Below, piece after piece: positions 17,022 through 26,460 of a stretch of 64,000 nt of DNA (the stretch's first letter is position 1; the number at the start of each line of letters is the position of its first letter). Source of the DNA: Leptospira johnsonii (GTDB taxonomy: Bacteria > Spirochaetota > Leptospiria > Leptospirales > Leptospiraceae); NCBI RefSeq assembly GCF_003112675.1, contig NZ_BFAY01000011.1:620001-684000 (forward strand), read 5' to 3'. The notes under the pieces are model-generated. The model did not search any database. It worked only from the letters and a program-made list of their open reading frames with translations, and had not been told where the DNA came from. The translations under genes were made by a program, and so were the position numbers.

Positions 17022-18492
17022 GATCTTTGAGCAAACGGTCCCCGATCAGATATAGTTCGTAAGGGGACCACAAAAAGATCCAAGGAGCATCTTCGCCTAA
17101 AAGTGAAAATGCTTCTTGGATCTGTGGACTTATATCCGTTTTGTCGGTAGATCGGATCTCTTGAAAAATTTTTTCCATTTTGGGATTAGAATAGAAGGCT
17201 CTATTTCCTCCGTTCCCAAATCTATCTCCTGCAAACAATGGATCTAAAAATGCAAAAGGCCCGGGAAGATCCGCATACCAAAATAATAACGTTAGATCTC
17301 CTTTTCCTTCTCCATTTTCTTTGTATAAGGCAGCCTTTTCCATCGGAAGGATTTTGATCTTTAATCCTAACTCTTTTAGATTTTGGACGATGGCGGCGCC
17401 GTTTGCTTGGTTCTCCTCGTCCCCTCTCATCCTAAATTCCAATTCTCTTTCTAAAATTTTAGGATAACATGCCGATTTAGAAAGTAATTCCTTAGCCCTT
17501 GAAAGATCATAAGGATAAATTTCTTCCGAAGATGTCCAGCTTTCCGAAATGGATTTTGGGAATGGTCCTACGGAAACTTCCCCCTTTCCTTCTAATAAAA
17601 CCCGGATGATGGTTCGTTTATCTACAGAGTAATTTAATGCTTTTCTAAAGTTCTTGTCAAAGCAGGGATCTTTAGCGTTGATCGCAACATATTGGACCCC
17701 ACCTCCTTTTCGAACCGAGATATGATCTTCTTTTACTAAGGAATTTTTGAGAAGGAATACAGGCAATTTCATCAGATCCAATTCGTCTTTGAAATATAAA
17801 TACAATCCTGTACTTGCTTGTGGAAGAACTCTAAATAATATCTCGGAGCCCAATTCGTTGGGATGATTTGCAACTAATCTAAGATAATTATTCCTCTTCC
17901 ATTCCGTTAATCTGAAATCTCCGCAAGGCAATTCAGGCGAACCACAATAGATCCAAGCCTGAGGCAAAGAAAGTTTTTCTAAAGTTTCTCTAAGCCCGCC
18001 TTCGAAATAAATTTCCAAACTGGAATCGGAGAGAACCTTTCCACCTTTTAAAAATGAATACGTGCTCTTTCTTGGCCCGGGAATACTTCTTAATCTTTCC
18101 AAAGAACCTAAGACCGTTTGTGCATTTACATTCGATTTTGGATCAATGCGGATCTCCAAGATCAATCTTCTGATCTTGGAAGAAGGACCTTCTGCTAGCT
18201 TGTACGATCTTGCTAAAGAAGTAAGGACCTGACCTTCTCCGTTTATTTCAAAAAGTCTTGGGTAGATATATTTTAGAACAATTCTGGAAGATAGGTCCGT
18301 AGATCGGATCGGATCCAATGAGATCGGATCGGAAGGCAGGGAAAATACGAGTTTTTCGGGACTTCTCTCCACTTTTCCGCAATCATAAAAAAGAAGGGAC
18401 AAAAGAAGGAAAGTCAGAGAAAAGGTAAGAGTCGGTTTCGGTCCGACCTGAAACCGGGACGAGACCGAGTCTAGAAATCTAGGATAAAACAT
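16996..18492 (-). CDS. Family 5 extracellular solute-binding lipoprotein (orphan)
   Basis: The 498-residue protein matches the peptide/nickel-binding SBP5 family: LVFSLPSDPISLDPIRSTDLSSR at the mature N-terminus, VQYVAINAKDPCFDKNFRKALNYSVDK and DLSRAKELL in the body. A long basic leader and hydrophobic segment end LLFYDCG, so Cys38 could be lipid-modified, although Asp just before the Cys is unusual. No permease or ATPase of a peptide transporter is adjacent. The start is only nine bases from the divergent msbA-like start, so at least one promoter must lie inside coding sequence. Confidence 0.82.
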   Translation of the reverse strand: MFYPRFLDSVSSRFQVGPKPTLTFSLTFLLLSLLFYDCGKVERSPEKLVFSLPSDPISLDPIRSTDLSSRIVLKYIYPRLFEINGEGQVLTSLARSYKLAEGPSSKIRRLILEIRIDPKSNVNAQTVLGSLERLRSIPGPRKSTYSFLKGGKVLSDSSLEIYFEGGLRETLEKLSLPQAWIYCGSPELPCGDFRLTEWKRNNYLRLVANHPNELGSEILFRVLPQASTGLYLYFKDELDLMKLPVFLLKNSLVKEDHISVRKGGGVQYVAINAKDPCFDKNFRKALNYSVDKRTIIRVLLEGKGEVSVGPFPKSISESWTSSEEIYPYDLSRAKELLSKSACYPKILERELEFRMRGDEENQANGAAIVQNLKELGLKIKILPMEKAALYKENGEGKGDLTLLFWYADLPGPFAFLDPLFAGDRFGNGGNRAFYSNPKMEKIFQEIRSTDKTDISPQIQEAFSLLGEDAPWIFLWSPYELYLIGDRLLKDPNRRSDLP

Positions 18493-18501
18493 TCCGGACC
18501 T

Positions 18502-20385
18502 ATGAACGTCTATAGACGCCTCTTGGGGTATTCCTTCAAGTATAAATACAGATTAATCACCGGGATCGTACTATCCTTTTTTGTATCCATACTAAATGGA
18601 GCCTCTCTCACTAGCGTTATTCCGATTTTCAACGCGATCGGAAAAGGCGGAAAGGCCGACTTTCAAATTTTACTCACCAAAAAAGAAAGTATCGCATTCA
18701 AAGACAGGGAAGAAGGAAAAGAATTAGAAGCCATTCAAAAGATAGAAGTTCTAGTCGCAGATATTAAGATCAAGACAAACTACTATCTGACCACTCTTCC
18801 TAAAGATCAGCTCGTTTTACTTTTTTGTTTATTCATCTTTCCCATCTATCTGGCAAAACTTTTATTTTTAACAGGCGCTGTGTACTGCATCAACTCGGGC
18901 GGTTATTTAGCGGTCCGAGATCTACGTTTAGAGCTTTATTCTAAGGCGCAAGAACTTCCACTCAATCATTTCGTACAAGAGAAGACAGGGATCTTTATGA
19001 GCCGCATCGTAAACGATGTAGAAGTTCTGGCAAAATTGATCAGCTCGGATCTCAAAGATGCAATCGTAGATTTTTTCTACATACTCACACATTTACTCAT
19101 TCTTCTTATCTTAAGTTGGGAGATGTTTGTCGCGGTCTTGGTTGTGGTTCCATTGATCATGGGTCCTGTGACTTCTTTTGCGGATAGGATACGAAAGGCG
19201 ACTCGCAACCAACAAGAAAGATTGTCCGCGTTAAACGGTCATTTGCAAGAAGTGATCTCTGGTATTCGGGTCATCCGCGCATTTTCCATGGAAAAAACGG
19301 AGGCGGGAAGGTTTTGGGAGATTAATAACGATCTTTCCGAAAAAACATTCAAAGGACATTTCTATCATCAGATCGGTCCTTCGTTAGTGGAACTTTCTAG
19401 TTCTATCGTCGCGGTAATATTTTTGGCATTCGGAGCTTATTTGATCGAACTCCAAAAATTAACCTTAGGTCATTTTATGATCTTCTTCTTAACTTTGGTA
19501 TTTTTAACTAGGCCTTTCAAACAGATGGGAATGTTATCCAACTCCATCCAAAGTGCTGTGGCTGCAGGAACCAGGGTTTTCGAAATGTTGGATAGTGAAA
19601 CGGACGTTAGAAATTCTCCGAACCCTATCTATCCTAAGAGACTTTCTAAAGAATTAAAATTTGATTCGGTAGGATACACTTACCCAGGAGCGAAGAGCCC
19701 GGCATTGGCCGACTTAAATCTTTCCATACAAAAAGGATCCACAATTGCGTTAGTCGGTTCTTCCGGTGCAGGAAAATCCACATTGGTAGATCTTGTGCCA
19801 AGATTGATCGATCCAACTGAAGGATCGATTACTTGGGATGGAACGGATCTCAGAAATTTAGACATAGCATCTTTACGAAAAAAGATCTCCATTGTGAACC
19901 AACAGGTATTCTTATTCAACGGAAGCATCCGAGAGAATATCTGCTACGGAACGGAAAACGTTACCGAAGAAAGAATGAGAGAAGTTTCAGAACTTGCATT
20001 TGCTACCGACTTCATTCTTTCTTTCGAAGATGGCTTCGATACAGTAGTAGGAGAAAGAGGAGTGATGTTGTCCGGAGGTCAAAGACAAAGGATCTCCATT
20101 GCAAGAGCCTTATTGAATAACCCGGAAGTCTTGATCTTGGATGAGGCCACTTCTGCATTAGATACCGAATCGGAAAGAGTGGTCCAACAAGCTCTTGAGT
20201 CCTTATACAAAAATAGAACAGTTATCATCATCGCTCATAGACTTTCCACAGTTCAGATCGCAGATACTATTTTTACTATGGAAGGCGGAAAGGTAGTAGA
20301 ATCCGGATCTCATTCTGAGTTGATACGCCTCGATGGAAAGTATAAGAAATTATACGAGATGCAATTCGCAGAAACTCCGGTTTAA
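18502..20385 (+). CDS. msbA: MsbA-type lipid exporter ABC transporter
   Basis: The 627-residue half transporter has an N-terminal six-helix permease domain, with an inserted charged loop near residues 45-95 (LLTKKESIAFKDREEGKELEA), then an ATPase domain. The latter has Walker A GSSGAGKST, the signature LSGGQRQR, Walker B ILDEATSALD and the H-loop AHRLST. The lpxK gene begins 11 bases after its stop. That pairing is the classical lipid A flippase-kinase order, so export of lipid A core across the inner membrane is likely. Confidence 0.9.
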   Translation: MNVYRRLLGYSFKYKYRLITGIVLSFFVSILNGASLTSVIPIFNAIGKGGKADFQILLTKKESIAFKDREEGKELEAIQKIEVLVADIKIKTNYYLTTLPKDQLVLLFCLFIFPIYLAKLLFLTGAVYCINSGGYLAVRDLRLELYSKAQELPLNHFVQEKTGIFMSRIVNDVEVLAKLISSDLKDAIVDFFYILTHLLILLILSWEMFVAVLVVVPLIMGPVTSFADRIRKATRNQQERLSALNGHLQEVISGIRVIRAFSMEKTEAGRFWEINNDLSEKTFKGHFYHQIGPSLVELSSSIVAVIFLAFGAYLIELQKLTLGHFMIFFLTLVFLTRPFKQMGMLSNSIQSAVAAGTRVFEMLDSETDVRNSPNPIYPKRLSKELKFDSVGYTYPGAKSPALADLNLSIQKGSTIALVGSSGAGKSTLVDLVPRLIDPTEGSITWDGTDLRNLDIASLRKKISIVNQQVFLFNGSIRENICYGTENVTEERMREVSELAFATDFILSFEDGFDTVVGERGVMLSGGQRQRISIARALLNNPEVLILDEATSALDTESERVVQQALESLYKNRTVIIIAHRLSTVQIADTIFTMEGGKVVESGSHSELIRLDGKYKKLYEMQFAETPV

Positions 20386-20396
20386 GAAAAAAGAAT

Positions 20397-21440
20397 ATGA
20401 TTTCTGTTGGAAAGATCCTCTTTTTTCCGATCTTATTTTTACTTACTCTGGTTTATAGGATCTTATTTTTTTTAGATAGAAGTTTTAAGAAAGAAAGGGA
20501 CCTTCCTTCTTCCATAACGATCAGTGTCGGGAATTTTAGTGTAGGTGGAACAGGCAAAACACCTTTCACTCTTCATCTAGCAAAGTTACTCCATTTTAAT
20601 TTTCCAAATATCCCGATCGTAATTTTAAGCAGAGGATACGGCTCGTCCGGAACAGGAATTAGGAGAGTGACCGAAAATTCTTCTCCCTCCGAAGTCGGGG
20701 ACGAACCTCTTCTTTTAAAAAAGAATCTTCCTTTTGCAGAAATATATGTAGGAAGGAACAGATACGACTCCTATCTACAATTCAGATCAGAGAACAAAAT
20801 ACAAAACGATCAAAAGGTATTTACATTACTCGACGATGGATTCCAACATCATACTTTAAACAGGGACTTGGATTTAGTTTTATTGGATTGTACGAAACTT
20901 TCCAAAAAGGAATTTCTACTTCCTTTGGGCTTATTAAGAGAATCTTATGCTTCCGTTTCCAGAGCAAATTTTTTAGTAGCTTCCAAATTTTCGGAAGAAT
21001 ACGAAGGTTTACTTTCTAAATGGATCAATAAATACAAGCCTTCTCGGACCTTAAGATTTAGATTTTCTCCTAAAGTATTGGTTCCACTTTCCTCCGGATC
21101 ATCTGAAACATCCGTCGCAGAATTAACTGGAAAATCGGTATTTAGTTTTGCAGGTTTGGGAAATCCAGGTTCGTTTTATTCTTCCTTAAAAGAACAAAAT
21201 CCTTCCGAGCTAAAAACGAAATCCTATCCGGACCATTATTCATATACGAAAGAAGATCTAACCCAGATCTCCGAAAAAGCTTCCAATCAAGATTATATTA
21301 TCTGCACGGAAAAAGATGGGGTAAAGATCTCTTCACTTATCGGGACCGATAAGAATTTTTCCAAATGGTTCTATCTAAGATTAGAAACCGTTCTGGAAAA
21401 TGAATCCGAGCTGATAAGCTCCGTTCGCAGTTTCATCTAA
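20397..21440 (+). CDS. lpxK: Tetraacyldisaccharide 4'-kinase
   Basis: The 347-residue protein has one N-terminal membrane anchor (ILFFPILFLLTLVYRILFFL), then VGNFSVGGTGKTPF (P-loop), ILSRGYGS, GDEPLL and LDDGFQHH, all hallmarks of LpxK. The enzyme adds the 4'-phosphate to the lipid A precursor DS-1-P at the inner face of the membrane. Leptospiral lipid A is known to carry unusual phosphate chemistry, but the kinase step is conserved. It follows the MsbA-type gene and is the last gene of that unit. Confidence 0.94.
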   Translation: MISVGKILFFPILFLLTLVYRILFFLDRSFKKERDLPSSITISVGNFSVGGTGKTPFTLHLAKLLHFNFPNIPIVILSRGYGSSGTGIRRVTENSSPSEVGDEPLLLKKNLPFAEIYVGRNRYDSYLQFRSENKIQNDQKVFTLLDDGFQHHTLNRDLDLVLLDCTKLSKKEFLLPLGLLRESYASVSRANFLVASKFSEEYEGLLSKWINKYKPSRTLRFRFSPKVLVPLSSGSSETSVAELTGKSVFSFAGLGNPGSFYSSLKEQNPSELKTKSYPDHYSYTKEDLTQISEKASNQDYIICTEKDGVKISSLIGTDKNFSKWFYLRLETVLENESELISSVRSFI

Positions 21441-21571
21441 CTGAATAAAAAGACTTTCTCTTTCTCCAAAAAATAGTATGATTCTTTCCTCTTTCCTTTA
21501 TATAGGTAGGAAAGTAGTGAATAGAAATAAATTTTTGATTAAAATATTAAACGGTTAATGAAGAAGGTTGA

Positions 21572-22849
21572 ATGAAATCCAAGATCCTATTTCTATTCTT
21601 AATATTCCTACCGATAGTTCTGTTTGCGGAACCCCAAACCGTATATTTGCGTAACGGCCAAGTATTACATGGAGATGTCACAAACCAAACCGCGACCCAT
21701 ATCGATCTGAAATTGCAGAGCGGAGAAACAAGACGTATCCAAAAAGAAAACATACTCAGGATCGCGTATAGAGAACCTCAAAAAGAAGAGCCTAAAAAGA
21801 CAGAAACACCGGTAATCCCTGTAGAAAAACAGGAGCCCAAAAAGCAAGAACCGGAAATTGTATCCCCTCCTCCTGTCCTGAAAGAAGCCAAAAGAGTGGT
21901 CAGAAATCCATTAGAAAGACATTATATAGATTTCTACTTAGGCGCCGGAAATGGAACCTTCTCCCCTCAGACCATAGATTTTTATTATAAGTACCAGAAC
22001 ATCAGAAGTTTATTTATAGATGCGACTCCTTTCTATCTAGCTGGGAGCCCGAACCGCACCGCAGGCACATCTGTCTCTGCAGGGATCAATTATAAGTTCA
22101 AAAAATTCTCTGTAGAAGCCGGTGGAATGGAAACTAATACTTCTACAAGTTCTAAGAATATCGGATCGGAAGCAGAGCCGATAGTGGTTTACGGATCCTA
22201 TCCGGAACAAATGAAGGCGGCTTTCTTTAAAGGATCTTATTCTGCACTTTCCAAATCCAATTTCGAGTTGTATCCGAGCGTAGGTTATATCCGAACTTGG
22301 AATAGAACAAAGGATTCAAATTCGCAGGTATTTCAGTCAGATAGCGTAGGTGGGAAATCTAACTTTCAAGCTTCCGAAAGTTTGAGTGGGACTTCTGCCG
22401 GATTAGGTTTTGCATATTTGTTCGGATCTAAATTCGAAATAAGGTCCGAATTCGAATCCTTAACCATGAAAGGTTCCCAATCCATCCACCAAGATTATAC
22501 AGCAATATTTTTAGCTCCTCCTTACACTCTGTTTGTATTACCTGCAGATTACAGTTTTGATTGGAAGGCAAAAGGAACTCACGCATCGTTAAAGCTGAGT
22601 TATTTTTGGAAAATGGGGATCGGATTTTTTATCAAATATGATTCTTACCAATGGAATTACTCCTTACAAGACGGTAGTTTTCCGATCACGCTTTCTTTGG
22701 ATTCTGATCCTCCTACTTTATCCGAACTTGTAAGTTGGAATTTCAGTCAAAAGCTCGTGGCTCAAACAATAAATGCCACAAGTAGGGCGACTTCGATACA
22801 ATTCGGAGTTTCCAAAACATTGAACTTCGGACCCGAGGAAAATTATTAA
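21572..22849 (+). CDS. Outer-membrane beta-barrel paralogue 1 of 3
   Basis: The 425-residue protein has a signal peptide (MKSKILFLFLIFLPIVLFA), then a short beta-rich module VYLRNGQVLHGDVTNQTATHIDLKLQSGETRRIQKENILRIAYRE, here cited as residues about 22-68, which looks like a small Sm/SH3-type barrel. A Pro/Glu/Lys linker (about 70-105) follows, then about 310 residues with alternating aromatic and polar strands suggestive of an outer-membrane barrel. Two paralogues with the same three-part plan follow directly. The function is not known. Confidence 0.72.
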   Translation: MKSKILFLFLIFLPIVLFAEPQTVYLRNGQVLHGDVTNQTATHIDLKLQSGETRRIQKENILRIAYREPQKEEPKKTETPVIPVEKQEPKKQEPEIVSPPPVLKEAKRVVRNPLERHYIDFYLGAGNGTFSPQTIDFYYKYQNIRSLFIDATPFYLAGSPNRTAGTSVSAGINYKFKKFSVEAGGMETNTSTSSKNIGSEAEPIVVYGSYPEQMKAAFFKGSYSALSKSNFELYPSVGYIRTWNRTKDSNSQVFQSDSVGGKSNFQASESLSGTSAGLGFAYLFGSKFEIRSEFESLTMKGSQSIHQDYTAIFLAPPYTLFVLPADYSFDWKAKGTHASLKLSYFWKMGIGFFIKYDSYQWNYSLQDGSFPITLSLDSDPPTLSELVSWNFSQKLVAQTINATSRATSIQFGVSKTLNFGPEENY

Positions 22850-22990
22850 CCGAACTGTATTTTGCTAATGTAGTATTTGTTATACGATAACCGCTCTTAG
22901 TTCTCAGGCGTGTCAATTTATTGCTTGAATCTTGCTTTCATTCCAAGGATTCTTTCCCAGAATTCAAAACTGAATGGAGCCGGATCTGGA

Positions 22991-24319
22991 ATGCGAAGAC
23001 TAAAAAATAAGGTAAGAGCGGCAATCTTCTTCGGATGTATGGTCTTCTCCCTAACTTCCGTCCATTCAAACGACCAGGTCATCTACATGAAAGACGGAAG
23101 AGTGATCACTGCAGAGATCATTTCCCAAACAGCATTCAAGATGGTGATCAAACTGCCTGACGGTTCCACGAAAGAAATTTCAAAACAAGATATCAAAAGA
23201 GTAGCATTTAAAGAAGCAAAGACCCCGGAACCTAAAGACAAAACTCCTGTCGGACCTCCTACGCCCACTCCGGAAGAAATTGCGAAACAACAGGAAGAAG
23301 ATTCCAAAAAGCAAGCAGTCCTAGACGAGAAGACTGAAAAAAGAAAAAAACAGATCGAAGAAGCAAAACGAAATCGTTTAGAACTATTTTTGGGCACCGG
23401 ATCCGGAACCGTTAACTTCCAAGGTGCAAATTTTTACGACCATGTGATTGCGGTCGGAAGTTCTCTTGGCCAAGACAGCGGCAAATTCGAATACCCGATA
23501 GAACCAAAACCTAAAAGCGGAAAGGCTAGCTCTTTCGAAGTTAGATATTCTTGGAATCGTTTTGTAGGAGAGGTGGGTGCAAGTTCCGTAACATCCTCTG
23601 CCACCCAAAATATTATCGGAGTAGACGGTCCGAGCAGTGGAACATTCCCAAAATTAATCCACGGCAGCTATGATGTTTCTATGAAACATGTTTACGGAAA
23701 TTTCTCCTACTCAGTATATCCGCATCCTAAATACGATATCCGTCCTGTGATTGGGTACCACCAGTTCTGGACAAAGACGGACAATTCAAACGCGTTAGCA
23801 TTCGGGACGGGAGTGGCTCCATTATTTTCAGATCAATATTTCGGAACTGATCCTACTTCCGTTGCAGAAGGTTTAAAAGGTTTCTCCTACGGGATCCAAT
23901 ACGATATTAAATTTGAAAAATTCGAGATCCGCACAGGATTACATATTCTCCAAATGAAAGGCTATGGAACTTACGATCGACAACTGAATGCTTATGCACC
24001 TGCAAGCGCTCAGACCCAAGCAGAGGATATCGACGAATACAATAAATGGGTCGCTAAGGGAGCGATCATAGATTTGAAAATTTTATATCCATGGAAATAC
24101 GGAGTCAGCTTTTGGATGGGGTTAAATAGTATGAGTTGGACTTATACAATGTCTGAATCCGCTTTGAGCGTGGGCAATGAAGGTTCAGGAGCGGATCCGC
24201 AAAATTATATACTAGGAAAACTACTATTCGAGTCTTTAGTCGGTCCTGGCGCACTCAAAGAAACAAAAGCAACCACAATCCAAATCGGCGCAACCTACTC
24301 GTACGACTTTAACAAATAA
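22991..24319 (+). CDS. Outer-membrane beta-barrel paralogue 2 of 3
   Basis: The ATG at 22991 (MRRLKNK) is preferred over an in-frame start 81 bases earlier because it puts the signal sequence (AAIFFGCMVFSLTSVHS) at the N-terminus. The 442-residue product repeats the plan of its neighbours: module VIYMKDGRVITAEIISQTAF ending KRVAFKE, a charged linker rich in Lys/Glu/Pro (about 75-130), and a barrel-like C-terminal part. The linker is longer and more coiled-coil-like (EKRKKQIEEAKRNR). It sits between paralogues 1 and 3. Confidence 0.72.
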   Translation: MRRLKNKVRAAIFFGCMVFSLTSVHSNDQVIYMKDGRVITAEIISQTAFKMVIKLPDGSTKEISKQDIKRVAFKEAKTPEPKDKTPVGPPTPTPEEIAKQQEEDSKKQAVLDEKTEKRKKQIEEAKRNRLELFLGTGSGTVNFQGANFYDHVIAVGSSLGQDSGKFEYPIEPKPKSGKASSFEVRYSWNRFVGEVGASSVTSSATQNIIGVDGPSSGTFPKLIHGSYDVSMKHVYGNFSYSVYPHPKYDIRPVIGYHQFWTKTDNSNALAFGTGVAPLFSDQYFGTDPTSVAEGLKGFSYGIQYDIKFEKFEIRTGLHILQMKGYGTYDRQLNAYAPASAQTQAEDIDEYNKWVAKGAIIDLKILYPWKYGVSFWMGLNSMSWTYTMSESALSVGNEGSGADPQNYILGKLLFESLVGPGALKETKATTIQIGATYSYDFNK

Positions 24320-24340
24320 ACACGTCTAATCTCTCTGACT

Positions 24341-25693
24341 ATGTTTTATCTGAAACGAATTTTCGTTTTAAGCTTACTTGCCCTCTTCCCCATAAATATT
24401 TTCGCCGAAACCCAATATGTGTACATGAAAGATGGAAGGATCTTGAAAGGGGAAGTACTTCACCAAAGCGCATTCAAAATCAGATTCAAAAGTACAGAAG
24501 GAAAAGAAGAAGAAATACTAAAATCCTCGATACGCAGAATTACATTCAAAAATCCTGATATAAAAGAAGCTCCTAAACAAGAAAAGGTCGAAAAACCGGA
24601 CCCGGCACTCGAGGCAAAATTAAAGGCAGAAGAAGAGGAAAGGCAAAAGAAGTTAGAAGAAGAAAATCTTAAAAAAGAGAAAGAGTCAAAAGTTTCCCAA
24701 GAAAAAGTCCGCTCTAATCTTTCAGATCGTCATCGTTTCGAAGTTTTAGCAGGTATAGGGAGAAGCAGTTACGAAAGCCAGGTTGCAAACTTTCACAGAA
24801 GTGTGGAACAATATGGCACGATTTTAGGAGGTGGCGGCGGATTTTTCTATAATTCTCCGGATCGAAAAGTTTCAGACGCAAAAACTATAAACCTAAGATA
24901 TACTTGGAAACGTATTATCGCAGAACTCGGCGGATCTCATCTAAACTCCTTGGAATCGGTAAATAATTTCGGAAATATTGTATATCCGGACCTTTCCGGG
25001 ACAACAGTATCGCAGGCAGCATTTACGCCGGGAGTTCCTTATCATACTATCAGTTACAAACAGATAAACGCTCAAATTTCCTATACAGTATATTCTAAAT
25101 CCGGATTAGAAGTCCGACCTATATTAGGGTATCATAAAGTATGGCAGAAGGGAAAAGACGATTCTACTTACGAAATTTCTCCAAAAGATCCTGCAAATTC
25201 GAACGCAGTAGATTGGACCATAAAATATGGAGTGAGTTTCAGCGATTATCTCAGCGGGCCTTCGGTTGGAGCGGCCATAGAATACAAATGGAAGGAAAAA
25301 TGGGAAACTAGGTGGGAATTCCAAAAACAATTCTTACATGGAAATTCAATTTATACAAGGGACCAGATCGCCTACCTTGTGGGAAGTTTTTTCGAAGAAA
25401 GAGCAGCATTGAATAACCAATGGAAAGTCGATTCACAATCTATCTCAGGAAAGTTAATCTATCATTGGAAAGATTCGATCTTCTTTTGGACGGGGTTCCA
25501 ATATTCTAAACTCACTTATAAAATGGAACATTTAGGCGGAGACCTAGATCTAAACGGAAGTCCCCTAGACGCCTTAGTAAACACAGAATTGATCCAATCT
25601 TTGACCCAAGGACTTGCAGGAAATTCAACTGCAAAGGCGATCTATATAGGAGCGGGATATTCTTTAGACTTCTCTAAAAAAGAAACTCAGTGA
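24341..25693 (+). CDS. Outer-membrane beta-barrel paralogue 3 of 3
   Basis: The 450-residue protein has a signal peptide (IFVLSLLALFPINIFA), the module YVYMKDGRILKGEVLHQSAF ending RRITFKN, a strongly charged helical linker (EEERQKKLEEENLKKEKE) and a barrel-like C-terminal part that ends YIGAGYSLDFSKKETQ. It starts 21 bases after paralogue 2 and is probably co-transcribed with it. Its stop overlaps the opposite-strand E1-like gene by seven bases. Tandem duplication followed by divergence of the barrel explains the trio. Confidence 0.72.
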   Translation: MFYLKRIFVLSLLALFPINIFAETQYVYMKDGRILKGEVLHQSAFKIRFKSTEGKEEEILKSSIRRITFKNPDIKEAPKQEKVEKPDPALEAKLKAEEEERQKKLEEENLKKEKESKVSQEKVRSNLSDRHRFEVLAGIGRSSYESQVANFHRSVEQYGTILGGGGGFFYNSPDRKVSDAKTINLRYTWKRIIAELGGSHLNSLESVNNFGNIVYPDLSGTTVSQAAFTPGVPYHTISYKQINAQISYTVYSKSGLEVRPILGYHKVWQKGKDDSTYEISPKDPANSNAVDWTIKYGVSFSDYLSGPSVGAAIEYKWKEKWETRWEFQKQFLHGNSIYTRDQIAYLVGSFFEERAALNNQWKVDSQSISGKLIYHWKDSIFFWTGFQYSKLTYKMEHLGGDLDLNGSPLDALVNTELIQSLTQGLAGNSTAKAIYIGAGYSLDFSKKETQ

Positions 25694-26448
25694 AGCGAAC
25701 CGCAGACAAAACAATCCTTACGTCTGACTGTGGAGATAGTCCTGAACTCCATAGATTTGGAATCTACTTGTAAAATCCTGCCGAATAAACCTGAATCTCT
25801 TTCCGAATCACTTAATAAAAATTGAATACTTTCCGTCGCTTGGATGCTACCGATCATTCCTGCCATACTACCGATCACTCCTGCATCCGCACAAGAAGGC
25901 ACATGTTCCGGAGGAGGAGGACTCTCATACACACATCTAAAGCAGGCATCCTTTCCGGGACGAACTCCCATCACCATTCCTTCAAAACGAAGTACACCTG
26001 CAGTGATAAATGGGATCTTTTCTGCTACACAGATATCGTTTGCCAAGAACTTGGTGTCGAAATTATCTGAACCTTCTAAAACTAGATCGGATCCACTGAG
26101 TAGATCTTTTGCATTCTCGGCGGTAAGTCTAGCCTGTATACCTTCTACCCTTATATAAGGATTTAAAGATCTAAGGTTCTCTGAAGAAGCATCCGATTTG
26201 GATCTTCCTATATCAGAATGTTTGAATATGATTTGTCTTTGCAGATTAGTAGTGTCTAGGACATCGGAGTCTATGATCCGGATATTTCCAACTCCGGCAG
26301 CCCCTAAATACAACAAAGCCGGAGATCCAAGACCCCCGGCTCCGATTACCGTAACTACGGAATTTTTGAGTTTCTCCTGACCCGCCCTCTTAACTTCGTT
26401 TAGAAGAATATTACGAGAATAGCGGCTCAGTTCTTCCGGACTCAACAT
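25687..26448 (-). CDS. moeB: MoeB/ThiF-family E1-like adenylyltransferase
   Basis: The 253-residue protein has the ATP-binding GAGGLGSPALLYLGAAGVG, the Arg finger region TTNLQRQIIF, and SDNFDTKFLAND. Two Cys-x-x-Cys pairs (CFRC and CFVC) would hold the structural zinc. Cys in PSCADAGVIGS lies at the position of the sulphur-transfer cysteine loop. Such enzymes adenylate the C-terminal Gly-Gly of MoaD or ThiS for molybdopterin or thiamin synthesis. No partner is encoded nearby, so MoeB versus ThiF cannot be decided. It lies 12 bases downstream of the HEAT-repeat gene on the same strand. Confidence 0.85.
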   Translation of the reverse strand: MLSPEELSRYSRNILLNEVKRAGQEKLKNSVVTVIGAGGLGSPALLYLGAAGVGNIRIIDSDVLDTTNLQRQIIFKHSDIGRSKSDASSENLRSLNPYIRVEGIQARLTAENAKDLLSGSDLVLEGSDNFDTKFLANDICVAEKIPFITAGVLRFEGMVMGVRPGKDACFRCVYESPPPPEHVPSCADAGVIGSMAGMIGSIQATESIQFLLSDSERDSGLFGRILQVDSKSMEFRTISTVRRKDCFVCGSLH

Positions 26449-26460
26449 CCGAGAAAAGGA

